Positions 1-8,789 of a DNA stretch of 64,000 nucleotides are shown here, one piece after another. Source of the stretch: Myxococcus guangdongensis (GTDB lineage: Bacteria > Myxococcota > Myxococcia > Myxococcales > Myxococcaceae); NCBI RefSeq assembly GCF_024198255.1, contig NZ_JAJVKW010000008.1, positions 372,001-436,000 of the forward strand. The letters are read 5' to 3'. The position numbers and the translations under genes were made by a program. A model generated the notes under the pieces. That model ran no database searches and was not told where the DNA came from. It was given only the letters and a program-made list of their open reading frames with translations. The first letter of the stretch is position 1; every line of letters begins with the position of its first letter.

Positions 1-84
1 CGTCATCACGAAGGTCGCCATCACCGCCATCACCGCCTTGAGCTCCAGGTCATCGCGGCCCATCACATTCATGAAGTTGTTCAT
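1..84 (-). CDS. 5' end of an unidentified gene (truncated by window edge)
   Basis: Only the first 28 codons are inside the window, reading leftward from an ATG at 84. A GGAGG sits five bases upstream of that ATG, so the start is well supported. The visible residues begin MNNFMNVMGRDDLELK and continue into a hydrophobic, Met/Val/Ala-rich stretch that could be a membrane segment. It is divergent from the histidine kinase gene to its right. No family can be recognised from so little. Confidence 0.6.
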   Translation of the reverse strand, partial: MNNFMNVMGRDDLELKAVMAVMATFVMT

Positions 85-173
85 GGTGTCCTCCATCCCT
101 CGTGTTGCCCCCTCCCCCTTTCCTACGGGACACCGCGCAGACGATTGCATCCCCCCTCCCGACGCCCTCCAGG

Positions 174-1814
174 ATGACCTCCGTGCCCCCCGACGCCCCC
201 GCCACGCCTCCTGACTACTGGCTGCTCGACGGGCTGCCCACCGCCGCGTCCGTCATCCGGGGAGAGCAGGTCCTGGTGGCCAACCAGGCCATGGCCTCGC
301 TGCTGGGAATCTCCCTCGCGGAGCTGAAGTCCACGCCCGTCTCCGCCCACATCGCGCGTTTCATTCCCGCCGAGCACGGCTGGGTGGAGGCCTTCCACGA
401 GGCGCTCGCCCGCGACGGCAACCGCCCCGAGCATCCCTTGTGGCTGCGCATGCGCCGCGCGGATGGACAGGAGCGCACGCTGACGGCGACGTACTCGCCC
501 GGCGCGTCTCCCGACGAGACGGTGGTGCTGCTGCACGACGCGGGAGGCGAGGACACCGCGCGCAGGCTCACCGAGGCGCTGGGCGCCGCCACCAAGGAGT
601 TGCTCCACGCGCGGGACGAGCACGAGGTCCTGGAGACGGCGGTGGAGGCCGTGCACCGTCAGGGCTTCTACGCGGCCATCCTCCTGGTGGAGGGCGACAC
701 CTTCCGGCACGGGCCCATGCGGCAGGAGCCCGAAGTCGTCGCGCTGGCCGAGCGCCAGTACGGCATGCCCGTCACCGAGGTGCGGCTGCCGCTCAGCACC
801 CTGCCCCACCTGGCGGAGGTGCTCTCACGGCGCAAGGCGGCCTTCCATCAGGACGCGCTCGGCGCGGCCCACCGCATCCACAGCAGCGAGGTCTTCGAGA
901 ACATCCAGCGCGCCTATCCCCCTGGCATCCGCGCGCTCGACGCGCCCATCTTCGTGGAGGGTCAGCCCTTCGGCGTCCTCTCCGCGCAAGGCCTGGACCT
1001 CACGCCCGCCGCCGCGAGCACGCTGGAGCTGTTCGCGCAGATGGTGGGCGGCGTGCTGGAGAACGTGCGCCACCACCGCGTCGCCGTGCAGCGCCTGGAA
1101 GAGGTGTCACGGCTGCAGGACGAGCTGGTGGCGCAGGAGCGGTTGATGGTGTTGGGCGAGGCCGCGGGCGTGGTGGCGCACGAGGTGCGCAATCCCCTGG
1201 GCGCCATCCTCAACGCGGTGGCGGTGCTGCGGCGCGAGGCGCACCTGGGCCCCACGGGGCAGGCCGCGGTGGGCATGTTGGAGGAGGAGGCCATCCGGCT
1301 GGAGGACATCGTCCGCGACCTGCTGGACGTGGTGCGTCCGCTGGAGCCGAGGCCGCGGATGGTCCACCTGGGCGAGCTGGTGCGGCGCGCGCTGGGGCAG
1401 ATGCACGGCCCTCCGGACGCGCCCACGCTGCGCTTCACCGTGGACGAGGCCCCGGACACGCCGGAGCTGATGGGCGACGAGACGCTGCTCCAGCTCGCGG
1501 TGACGCACCTGGTGCGCAACGCCGTGCAGGCGTCGCCCCCGGGCGGACGCGTGAAGCTGCGCGTGGAGCCGGGCGACGAGGGCGTGATGCTGACCGTGGA
1601 GGACGAGGGCCCGGGCATCCCCGACGTGGACCCGCGCCGCGTCTTCGAGCCCTTCTTCCTCACGCGCGCCAACGGACGCGGGCTGGGGCTGGCCATCGTC
1701 AAGCGCGTGGTGCTGGCGCATGGCGGGCAGGTGCGCGCCAGTGGCCGGCCCAAGCGGGGCGCGCGCTTCGAGGTGGTGCTCCCGCTGGAGCCTACCCGTA
1801 GGTCTCCCGCCTGA
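174..1814 (+). CDS. PAS-GAF sensor histidine kinase
   Basis: Two-component sensor kinase of 546 residues without membrane segments, so probably a soluble cytoplasmic sensor. Order of domains: a PAS-like N-terminus (about 15-125), a GAF-like domain (about 130-300), a short coiled linker, HisKA with the phospho-acceptor His at about 336 in VAHEVRNPLG, then the HATPase with the N box (LVRNAVQAS), G1 (EDEGPGIP) and G2 (GRGLGLAIVKR). All catalytic motifs are intact. I chose the ATG at 174; the frame stays open to a GTG at 102, but that would leave only 17 bases to the divergent gene on the left. No response regulator is adjacent, so its partner is unknown (an orphan kinase, common in myxobacteria). 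Its 3' end overlaps the convergent reductase gene by 23 bases. Confidence 0.85.
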   Translation: MTSVPPDAPATPPDYWLLDGLPTAASVIRGEQVLVANQAMASLLGISLAELKSTPVSAHIARFIPAEHGWVEAFHEALARDGNRPEHPLWLRMRRADGQERTLTATYSPGASPDETVVLLHDAGGEDTARRLTEALGAATKELLHARDEHEVLETAVEAVHRQGFYAAILLVEGDTFRHGPMRQEPEVVALAERQYGMPVTEVRLPLSTLPHLAEVLSRRKAAFHQDALGAAHRIHSSEVFENIQRAYPPGIRALDAPIFVEGQPFGVLSAQGLDLTPAAASTLELFAQMVGGVLENVRHHRVAVQRLEEVSRLQDELVAQERLMVLGEAAGVVAHEVRNPLGAILNAVAVLRREAHLGPTGQAAVGMLEEEAIRLEDIVRDLLDVVRPLEPRPRMVHLGELVRRALGQMHGPPDAPTLRFTVDEAPDTPELMGDETLLQLAVTHLVRNAVQASPPGGRVKLRVEPGDEGVMLTVEDEGPGIPDVDPRRVFEPFFLTRANGRGLGLAIVKRVVLAHGGQVRASGRPKRGARFEVVLPLEPTRRSPA

Positions 1815-2682
1815 TGCGCTTGTCATCGATGCCGAGCGCGTGGAGGTGGCCGAGCACCGTCTCCATGAAGCGCGGCGTCGCGGGCGTGCGCGTCTCCAGC
1901 GCCTTGCGTCGGTCCCACGGCGTAATCGCGGGGCCGCACGCGTAGACGAGGCACGTGTCGCGGTCCGGGATGAGCTCCTCGAGGAGCGCCTGGTGGACGC
2001 GGCCCTTGCGCACGTCCCCGCCGAAGCGCGACTCGTCCAGCTCGCGGGTCAGGGTGTGCACCAGCCGGACGCGGTCCGCGTGCTTCCGGGCCAGGGCCTC
2101 CAGCTCGTCGCGATAGAGGATGTCGCTCCACGTCTTGTTGGACATGAGGACGGTGTGGCGCGTCTTCAGGTCCCGGTGGAGCGCGTCCTTGAGGATGGCG
2201 AAGTTGGGCACCGCGCCCGAGCCGGCGACGAGGTGGACGACGTGGCCGGTGCGCGTCTCCACGTCCTCGGGAAGCACGTAGGGGCCCATGAAGCCGAGCA
2301 CCTTGAGGCGCGCGCCGGTGAGGCGTCCGTGGACGAGGAAGGGCGAGAGCAGCGGCGGGTAGCGGGTGAGGCCGGGGATGAACTCCTCGTCCTTCACGGT
2401 GATGGCCACGTGGCGCTCGTGGGGGGCGGAGGCCAGGGAATAGGAGCGCTGGGGCTCCTTGCGCCCCTTCTGCTCCTGCAGGTAGGCGGACAGGCGCCCG
2501 AGCGCGGGGAACTGGTGCGGGTCGATGTTGATGAACTGGCCGGCCTTGTAGTCGGGCCGGACGTCCCCGAAGTCGAGGAAGAGGGTCGCCGTGTCGTGCG
2601 TGTCCATCCGCACATGGTCGACGGTGACCTCGTACTCCACGGGCTTCCTGCTGCGCGAGGGGCTCGCTTCGGCGGCGCTCAT
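1792..2682 (-). CDS. FAD/NAD(P)H-dependent oxidoreductase (ferredoxin reductase family)
   Basis: A 296-residue flavoprotein of the ferredoxin-NADP reductase superfamily. The FAD-binding motif RSYSLAS lies at about 79-85, the pyridine-nucleotide loop AGSGAVPN at about 153-160, and the terminal CGP motif near residue 245. There is no 2Fe-2S cysteine cluster, so it resembles the reductase core of BenC/PaaE-type proteins without their ferredoxin domain. It probably passes electrons from NAD(P)H to a separate carrier or oxygenase; the partner is not next to it. The ATG at 2682 is used because the frame upstream of it is not protein-like. It ends inside the tail of the convergent kinase gene. Confidence 0.85.
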   Translation of the reverse strand: MSAAEASPSRSRKPVEYEVTVDHVRMDTHDTATLFLDFGDVRPDYKAGQFINIDPHQFPALGRLSAYLQEQKGRKEPQRSYSLASAPHERHVAITVKDEEFIPGLTRYPPLLSPFLVHGRLTGARLKVLGFMGPYVLPEDVETRTGHVVHLVAGSGAVPNFAILKDALHRDLKTRHTVLMSNKTWSDILYRDELEALARKHADRVRLVHTLTRELDESRFGGDVRKGRVHQALLEELIPDRDTCLVYACGPAITPWDRRKALETRTPATPRFMETVLGHLHALGIDDKRIRRETYG

Positions 2683-2985
2683 GGGCCCTCCCTTAGCCCA
2701 AACCCGGGGTGCTCGCCGATGGGGTTGACGCGGGTTGAGTGGGATACCGGTCCGTGACAGGGGGCCGGGAAGGCCCGTCCTGGAGTCGGTCCGGAGCGTT
2801 GGCTGCACGACGGGACGGCATGCGGGCAGGGGGCTCCCTCGACGCGAGCGCTGACCGGGAGGGCGGCTGGGACTACATCTTCTGGTGGCCAGTGGCGGTT
2901 CTGAAGGGTTGGCGAAGGAGGTCGGACGCCTGGGCGCCGACCCGTCCATGCTCTCGGGCCGTCCCGAGGTGGAGGCGACCGACAC
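2683..2985. other. Noncoding gap between divergent genes
   Basis: About 300 bases separate the divergent reductase and acyltransferase genes and presumably hold both promoters. I found no convincing conserved gene, hairpin or clear -35/-10 pair in it. Confidence 0.5.
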
Positions 2986-3738
2986 GTGCTCCGCATTCTC
3001 TTTTCGCTGATGGCGCGGCTGCCGGAGGGAGTCCGGCGCCACGTGGTGCGTACCCTGATGGACGGGGTGTGGGATGCCCTGGCCGACGAGGTGGTGGAGG
3101 GCCGGAGCAACATCCCGGACGTTCCCTGTCTCTACATCTGCAACCACCTGTCCAACGCGGACGGCTTCACGTTGGACCGCGCCTTTCGGCCCCGGAGGTT
3201 GGTGTTCCTGGCGGGCGTGAAGCTGCAGGGCACGGTGATGACGCGGCTGGCCTCCGAGGTGATGGAGACGATTGCCATCAAGCCCAACTCGCCGGACATC
3301 GAGGCGATGCGACGCGCGGTGGAGACGCTCAAGGGGGGCAGCTCGGTGCTCATCTTCCCCGAGGGCGCGCGCAGCCGGACGCACGAGCTGCAGCAGGCGA
3401 AGAAGGGCGTGGCGCTCATCGCGAAGCGCGCGGGCGTGCCCGTGGTGCCGGTGGCGCTGATGGGGACGGAGAAGCTGATGCCCATCAACGACTCGGACAT
3501 GGGGGGTGAGCGGCTGTTCCACGCGGATGTCCGTGTGCGGGTGGGGCCGGCGTTCCGCATGGAGGATTTGGAGTCCGAGGTCATCGGCGCGGACGACCCG
3601 AGGCAGGCGCTGACGGACGCGATGATGCGCCGGGTGGCGCGGCTGCTGCCGCCCGAGTACCAGGGCGTGTATGCGAATCCCACGGCTCCGCTGGCCGTGA
3701 CGCGACTGCACGAGCCGCCCTCCGCTCCCGCGCCGTGA
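2986..3738 (+). CDS. PlsC-like 1-acylglycerol-3-phosphate acyltransferase
   Basis: A 250-residue lysophospholipid acyltransferase-like protein that would transfer a fatty acyl group to a glycerol-3-phosphate or lysolipid acceptor at the inner membrane face. The catalytic HX4D motif is present as NHLSNADGF (His 54, Asp 59), and the acceptor-binding motif FPEGARSR at about 124-131. A hydrophobic patch around 70-80 may seat the protein on the membrane. The start is a GTG with GGAGG about ten bases upstream; an ATG at 3010 is a shorter alternative. It stands alone, not in a phospholipid operon, so the exact acyl acceptor is open (the family also includes ornithine-lipid and other O-acyltransferases). 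Confidence 0.82.
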   Translation: MLRILFSLMARLPEGVRRHVVRTLMDGVWDALADEVVEGRSNIPDVPCLYICNHLSNADGFTLDRAFRPRRLVFLAGVKLQGTVMTRLASEVMETIAIKPNSPDIEAMRRAVETLKGGSSVLIFPEGARSRTHELQQAKKGVALIAKRAGVPVVPVALMGTEKLMPINDSDMGGERLFHADVRVRVGPAFRMEDLESEVIGADDPRQALTDAMMRRVARLLPPEYQGVYANPTAPLAVTRLHEPPSAPAP

Positions 3739-3868
3739 GCGCTGGCGTGCCGGGCCAGGAGGTCCCGGCGCGGTGCTCCGGTGGGAAGGACGGAGGGCCT
3801 TGTCCGAGCACCGGCGCCGAGGATGCGAGGCGCGGGTGATGCCCTCGCCGCAGGGCCTGCTCTCGGGG

Positions 3869-3944
3869 CGAGGCCGCGCTCAATCACGTCGGTCGGCGCC
3901 GGCGTGCGCGTCCTCGGTCGAGGCCGCGCTCAGTCACGTCGGTC
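3869..3944. repeat. Imperfect direct repeat, two 26-base copies
   Basis: Copies at 3869-3894 and 3919-3944 differ at one base (an A/G change) and are spaced exactly 50 bases apart. They lie in the gap between the acyltransferase and the RlmL-like gene, just upstream of the latter's start. Each contains GAGGCCGCGCTC followed by TCACGTCGGTC. They may be regulator sites or a local duplication. Confidence 0.8.
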
Positions 3945-3979
3945 CACGCGGGAGTGCTCGACCAGGGGACGACGCCGCA

Positions 3980-5167
3980 ATGAGTCGTTGCGGTCTGCTC
4001 GGGAGCACGGACAATGCGCCTCCCGTGACGAACACCCGCGCCTCCGAGCATGTCTACGTCTCCACCCTCCCTGGACTGGAGCCCGCGCTGGAGTCGGAGT
4101 GCGCCGCGCTCGGGTGGAAGCCTCGACGCGCCGAGGGCGGCGTGGAGCTGGAGGGGCCCACCGGGCTGCATCAGGAAGCGAACCTGCGCCTGCGCACCGC
4201 GAGCCGCGTGCTGCTGCGGCTCGGCGTCTTCCGCGCGAATGACGAGGACGTGCTGGTCCGGGGCCTGCGTGGACTGGAGCTGTCGCGCATCTGGGACCGT
4301 CGCGCGCCGCCGCGCATGTCGGTGACGCTGAAGCGCTCGGGAGTCCCGGGGGCGGACGTGGTGATGGACGCGGCGGCCGAGGCGTGGAACGTGGCCTCGG
4401 TGGGGCGCGCGGGGCCGCTCGACGAGGAAGGCGGACCCGGGCTCACGTTGCTCGTGCGCGTGGAGGGGGAGGTCTTCACGGTGAGCGCCGACACCAGCGG
4501 CGAGCCATTGCATCGCCGGGGTTACCGACAGGAGATCAGCCGCGCGCCTCTGCGGGAAACGCTCGCCGCGGGCATCCTGACGCTCGCAGGCTACGATGGC
4601 ACGGAGCCACTGGTGGACCCGATGTGTGGCTCGGGCACCTTCCTGGTGGAGGGCGCGTGGATGTCCATCAAGCGCGCGCCAGGATTGATGCATGGCTTCG
4701 CCTTCGAATCGTTTCCTGGCTTCGACGCGACGGAGTGGGCGGAGCGCAAGGCTCGGGCGGAGTCCGAGGCACTGGCGGCGCCGCGCGGAGCACTGCAGGG
4801 CTTCGACATCAACGCGGGCGCACTGGGGACGGCTCGCAGGAACGCGCGGCGCGCGGGCGTGACACTCTCCCTGGAGCGCAAGGACGTAAAGACGCTGACG
4901 GCGCCCGCGGGAGGCCCCGGCCTGGTGGTGGCGAACCCGCCCTATGGGAAGCGATTGGGCGAGGGCGAGGACCTGCCCGGGCTCTATCGCGCGATGGGCG
5001 AGACGCTGCGAAAAGGCTTCACCGGCTGGCGCGCGGCGCTACTGGTGCCCGAGGACACGGGGCTCGTGAAGGCGCTGAACCTGCCGGAGGCTCGAAGCCT
5101 GCCCGTGCGCAATGGCGGACTGCGCTGCAAGCTGCTCCTCACGGATGCACTCGCGCCCAAGCGCTGA
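3980..5167 (+). CDS. THUMP-domain RNA methyltransferase, RlmL-like
   Basis: SAM-dependent RNA guanine-N2 methyltransferase of the RlmL/YpsC family, 395 residues, expected to modify 23S rRNA. The N-terminal half has the ferredoxin-like/THUMP RNA-binding region beginning at VYVSTLPGLEPALESE. The C-terminal half has the SAM motif DPMCGSGTFLVEGA and the catalytic NPPYGKRLGEGE motif (NPPY) that marks amino-group methylation. It corresponds to the first half of the bifunctional E. coli RlmKL; no RlmK half follows. The ATG at 3980 has AGGGGA upstream; a GTG at 4025 is an alternative that would match shorter homologues. A 26-base direct repeat precedes it. Confidence 0.85.
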   Translation: MSRCGLLGSTDNAPPVTNTRASEHVYVSTLPGLEPALESECAALGWKPRRAEGGVELEGPTGLHQEANLRLRTASRVLLRLGVFRANDEDVLVRGLRGLELSRIWDRRAPPRMSVTLKRSGVPGADVVMDAAAEAWNVASVGRAGPLDEEGGPGLTLLVRVEGEVFTVSADTSGEPLHRRGYRQEISRAPLRETLAAGILTLAGYDGTEPLVDPMCGSGTFLVEGAWMSIKRAPGLMHGFAFESFPGFDATEWAERKARAESEALAAPRGALQGFDINAGALGTARRNARRAGVTLSLERKDVKTLTAPAGGPGLVVANPPYGKRLGEGEDLPGLYRAMGETLRKGFTGWRAALLVPEDTGLVKALNLPEARSLPVRNGGLRCKLLLTDALAPKR

Positions 5168-5212
5168 GCCGCTCCAGGGGCCGCCTCGCCCTCGATGCTC
5201 GTGGGCGCGCGC

Positions 5213-5446
5213 TCAGGACGGAGGCCTTCGCACCCGCGTCAGGACCGCGATGGCGATGACGATGGCCAGCAGCGAGCCCACCCAGCCGAGGCGGGCATTG
5301 TGGGTGTCTTCTTCCTCCCCCGGTGACGGACCGCGCACGGCAGCCGACTCCGTGACGGGCGACGGGATGTCACGCGGCACGGCCGCCGCGAGGGACGAGC
5401 ACACCACGGCCCCCACGAGCACGGCCCCCCTCCATCTCGAGGACAT
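5213..5446 (-). CDS. Small membrane-anchored exported protein
   Basis: A 77-residue protein with a signal-peptide-like N-terminus (VLVGAVVCSSLAAA), a short polar middle rich in Pro, Ser and Glu, and a C-terminal hydrophobic segment (WVGSLLAIVIAIAVL) ending in basic residues. It is convergent with the methyltransferase gene and divergent from the permease gene. A good AGAGAGG site precedes the ATG. I recognise no family; the layout (export signal, short ectodomain, C-terminal membrane helix, Arg tail) is that of a tail-anchored periplasmic peptide. It may be a real small gene that automated callers miss. Confidence 0.6.
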   Translation of the reverse strand: MSSRWRGAVLVGAVVCSSLAAAVPRDIPSPVTESAAVRGPSPGEEEDTHNARLGWVGSLLAIVIAIAVLTRVRRPPS

Positions 5447-5589
5447 GATTCCTCTCTCAATCGAGTCCTACAGCAACGCATGAACGGGGACCCTGGGAGA
5501 CCTTCGCCAGGTGCTCGACGAAACAGGAGGCGGCGCACGTATGCTTCCTCCTCCCACCCTGTCAGCACCACCTGGGCGCCCCACCCACC

Positions 5590-6906
5590 ATGACGACTGG
5601 AAGCGATTCGAGTCCCCAAGACGTTGGAATGCGGCGCGCCGTCTCCCGCTGGGAGTTGGTGGGCTTCTCCATCAATGACGTCATCGGCAGCGGCGTGTAC
5701 CTGCTGCCCGCGGCGGCCGCGGCGAACCTGGGCTCCGCGAGCACCGGCGCCGTGGTGCTCGCCGGACTGGCCGTGCTGCTGCTCGTGCTCTGCTTCGCGG
5801 AGGCCGCCAGCTACTTCGACAAGCCCGGCAGCGCGTACCTCTACACACGCGAGGCCTTCGGCGAGCTGGTGGGCTTCCAGGTCGGATGGATGACGTGGCT
5901 GGCCCGCGTCGCCTCGGTGGCCTCGCTGTCCGTCGGCTTCTCGCGGGCGCTCGGCTACCTGTGGCCCGGCGCCAACGCGGGCGTCGGACAGAGCCTGGCC
6001 ATCGCGATTCCGCTGCTCGGGCTCACCGCCATCAACGTCGTCGGGGTGAAGAGCGGCGCTCGCACGGCGGTCTTCCTGGCCATCACCAAGACGGTGCCGC
6101 TGCTGATCTTCATCGGCGTGGGCATCTTCTTCGTGTCCGCGCCGCTGGCGACCTCCGTGGAGCCCAAGAGCACCGGCAGCCTGGGCGCCGCCGTGTTGTT
6201 GCTCCTGTTCGCGTACGCGGGCTTCGAGAACACGGCCGCTCCCGCGGGGGAGTTCAAGAACCCGCGCCGCGACGTGCCCTTCGCGCTCATCGTGCAGATT
6301 GGCGTCGTCACGCTCATCTACACCGCGGTGCAGTGGGTGGCGCTGGGGACGTTGCCCGGGGTGGTGGACGCGAAGACGCCGCTGGCCGATGCCGCCGCGA
6401 GATTCCTCGGAGGCTGGGGCGGGTTGATGATGACGGTGGGCGGCGCGCTGTCGATTCTGGGCACCAACAGCAACACGGTGCTCGCGGGGCCTCGGTATCT
6501 GTATGCGCTCGCGAGGGATGGCTTCGGGCCCGCGGTGCTCGCCACGCTGCATCCTCGCTTCCGTACGCCCACGGCGGCCATCCTGGTGCAGACGGGCATC
6601 GCGTTGCCGTTGGCGTTCTCAGGCTCGTTCGAGGTGCTCGCCACGTTGTCCGTGGTGGCACGGCTGGCCACGTACTTCGGCACGGCGGTGGCCGTCCCCG
6701 TGCTGCGCCGCAAGCTCCAGCAGCCGGCCCATGCGTTCCGCATCCCCGGTGGGCCGGTGATTCCCATCGCGGCGGCGTCGCTGTGTGTCGTGTTCGCGCT
6801 GAGCGCGGAGAAGAAGAACCTCATCGCGGGAGCCATCGCGCTCGCGGTCGGCTTCGTGCTGTATCGCTTCCAGCGACGGCCCGAGGGGAAGGTCGCGCTC
6901 GAGTAG
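5590..6906 (+). CDS. APC-family amino acid permease
   Basis: A 438-residue inner-membrane transporter of the amino acid-polyamine-organocation superfamily. It starts with the signature first helix (GFSINDVIGSGVYLLPAAAA), with the unwound GSG motif used for substrate binding, and shows about twelve hydrophobic segments. It should import an amino acid or related amine with protons, or exchange one; the substrate cannot be told. The ATG at 5590 is taken; an ATG at 5629 is possible, as both lie before the first helix. A hairpin terminator follows the stop, so it appears to be transcribed alone. Confidence 0.85.
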   Translation: MTTGSDSSPQDVGMRRAVSRWELVGFSINDVIGSGVYLLPAAAAANLGSASTGAVVLAGLAVLLLVLCFAEAASYFDKPGSAYLYTREAFGELVGFQVGWMTWLARVASVASLSVGFSRALGYLWPGANAGVGQSLAIAIPLLGLTAINVVGVKSGARTAVFLAITKTVPLLIFIGVGIFFVSAPLATSVEPKSTGSLGAAVLLLLFAYAGFENTAAPAGEFKNPRRDVPFALIVQIGVVTLIYTAVQWVALGTLPGVVDAKTPLADAAARFLGGWGGLMMTVGGALSILGTNSNTVLAGPRYLYALARDGFGPAVLATLHPRFRTPTAAILVQTGIALPLAFSGSFEVLATLSVVARLATYFGTAVAVPVLRRKLQQPAHAFRIPGGPVIPIAAASLCVVFALSAEKKNLIAGAIALAVGFVLYRFQRRPEGKVALE

Positions 6907-6921
6907 GCACGCAGCCGGGTG

Positions 6922-6955
6922 CCCAGGCCCGTTCCCCGTGGGCCTGGGTTTCGTG
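6922..6955 (+). terminator. Rho-independent-like terminator after the permease
   Basis: A perfect 9-bp GC stem (6922-6930 with 6940-6948) with a 9-base loop, followed by TTTCG. It lies between the permease stop and the pseudouridine synthase start and argues that the latter does not begin before it. Confidence 0.75.
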
Positions 6956-6969
6956 TTAGCGGTGGCGAC

Positions 6970-8697
6970 GTGGACGACGCGCGCATCACCCTGCTCGACG
7001 CTGGATGGGAGCCTCCTGTCGAGGGAGGCAGCCTGCCGAGCCCGTTCGATGAACTGGGCCCCTCGTTGTTGGCGAGGCAGGCGGCGGAGGTGTTGCAGCG
7101 CGAGCTCCACCAGGGGCAGGTGGCTCCGGGCATTCCCACGTCGATGTTGGAGGGGCACGAGGGCGGGAAGATGTTCGGGGTGCTCGTGGTGCGGCTGCCC
7201 GAGGGACACCTGGGGTTGCTCCGGGCCTTCTCGGGGATGCTCGCCGGACGGTGGGACGTGGAGGGGTATGTGCCTCCGCTGTTCGACCGTGAGGCGAGAG
7301 CGAACATGGAGCCCGAGGGCGAGGCCACCGTGAAGGCGCTCTTCGCCCGCGCGGAGGCCATGCGGGCCTCGCCCGAGCTGCTGTCACTTCGGGCAGCGCA
7401 TGCGGAGCAGTCCGCGAGGCATGCCTCGGAGCTTGCGGCGCTGCGTGAGCGACACGAGGTCCGACGAAAGCAGCGGCATGCACGCAGGGCGGAGCTGACC
7501 GGGGCTGCGGAGCCGCGCGCCTCGTCAACGCCTTCATCCCTGGATGAGGCGCACGTTCGGACGCGGGTGGCGCTGCGCGACAGCCTTCACGCGCTCGACC
7601 AGGAGAGCCGTGGCGACAAAGCCGAGCGACGGCGCCTGGAGGCCGCCCACGAATCCGAGCGAAGCAGCCTCGAACCGAAGCGGATGCGTCTCGAGCGTCG
7701 GCTGAGAGCCCTGGACCGACTGCGCCACATGGTGAGCCGTGCGGTCATGCGGCGCATCCACGACACCTACGTCATCACCAACATGCGAGGAGAGCGCCGT
7801 CTCCTGCGCAATCTCTACGAGCGGGCGCAGCCGCCCTCGGGCGCAGCCGACTGTGCCGCGCCCAAGCTGCTCGCGTATGCGCAGGCGCACGGCCTGCACC
7901 CCGTCGCGCTCGCGGAGTTCTGGTGGGGCGCGCCGCCTCCCTCCGGGGGCCGTGTCACGGGCGCGTACTACGCGGCCTGTCGCGACAAGTGCGGCCCCCT
8001 GCTCCCGTTCATGCTGGAAGGTCTCCACGTCGCGCCGCCACGGACCTTCACGCCTCCGCCCACCACTCCGGGCTCGCTGAGCATCCTGTTCGAGGACCGC
8101 TGGCTCGTGGTCATCGCCAAGCCCCACGGGCTGCTCTCCGTCCCCGGACGCGAGGCCACGCTGAACGACTCCGTCCTCACGCGACTCCAGGCCCGTTACC
8201 CCGACGCCACCGGTCCCCTCCTGGTGCACCGGCTGGACCTGGACACCTCTGGGCTGCTCGTCGCCGCGCTCGATGCGCGCACGCACTCCGCACTGCAACA
8301 CCAGTTCGTCCACCGCGAGGTGCACAAGCGCTACATCGCCTGGGTCGACGGCATCGTCTCGGGTGAACAGGGCCGCATCGACTTCCCGATGCGCGTGGAC
8401 CTCGACGACAGGCCCCGACAGATTCACGACCCCATCCACGGCAAGCCCGCCGTGACGGAGTGGCGAGTCCTGGAGCGTCTCGGCGACCGGACACGCGTGG
8501 CCTTCTTCCCGCTCACGGGGAGGACGCACCAACTCCGCGTCCACGCAGCCCATCCCCTGGGGCTCGGCGCGCCCATCGTCGGTGACCGGCTCTACGGCCG
8601 CGACGCGGAGCGGCTCTTGCTCCACGCGGAGTCACTCACCCTCCTGCATCCTGGAACCGGTGAGCGCGTCACCTTCGACTGCCCCGCGCCCTTCTGA
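6970..8697 (+). CDS. RluA-family pseudouridine synthase with a long N-terminal extension
   Basis: A 575-residue protein whose last 215 or so residues are an RluA-type pseudouridine synthase: the catalytic loop HRLDLDTSGLLV contains the essential Asp, and the downstream GRTHQLRVH motif is intact. It converts uridine to pseudouridine in rRNA or tRNA. The first 350 residues are a separate region: a globular part, then a charged, helical Glu/Arg-rich stretch (about 115-260) that looks like a coiled coil. No S4 domain is visible. This two-part form is known for a subset of RluA proteins, where the extension probably reads the RNA substrate. I chose GTG 6970; GTG 6919 would precede a terminator hairpin. 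Confidence 0.85.
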   Translation: MDDARITLLDAGWEPPVEGGSLPSPFDELGPSLLARQAAEVLQRELHQGQVAPGIPTSMLEGHEGGKMFGVLVVRLPEGHLGLLRAFSGMLAGRWDVEGYVPPLFDREARANMEPEGEATVKALFARAEAMRASPELLSLRAAHAEQSARHASELAALRERHEVRRKQRHARRAELTGAAEPRASSTPSSLDEAHVRTRVALRDSLHALDQESRGDKAERRRLEAAHESERSSLEPKRMRLERRLRALDRLRHMVSRAVMRRIHDTYVITNMRGERRLLRNLYERAQPPSGAADCAAPKLLAYAQAHGLHPVALAEFWWGAPPPSGGRVTGAYYAACRDKCGPLLPFMLEGLHVAPPRTFTPPPTTPGSLSILFEDRWLVVIAKPHGLLSVPGREATLNDSVLTRLQARYPDATGPLLVHRLDLDTSGLLVAALDARTHSALQHQFVHREVHKRYIAWVDGIVSGEQGRIDFPMRVDLDDRPRQIHDPIHGKPAVTEWRVLERLGDRTRVAFFPLTGRTHQLRVHAAHPLGLGAPIVGDRLYGRDAERLLLHAESLTLLHPGTGERVTFDCPAPF

Positions 8698-8789
8698 CCG
8701 CGTCAGTGCATCACCGACGAAGAGGGCTCCGCGCCCGCGGAGATGACTGCGACCCAACGCCGCGAGCAGCACTCGCGGCCTTCAGCGCC

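Noticed and set aside
102..173. Upstream GTG start for the histidine kinase
   Set aside because: It would leave only 17 bases for two divergent promoters, and the added Pro-rich residues look noncoding.
6919..6969. Upstream GTG start for the pseudouridine synthase
   Set aside because: It precedes a strong terminator hairpin at 6922-6948, and the added residues have no similarity.
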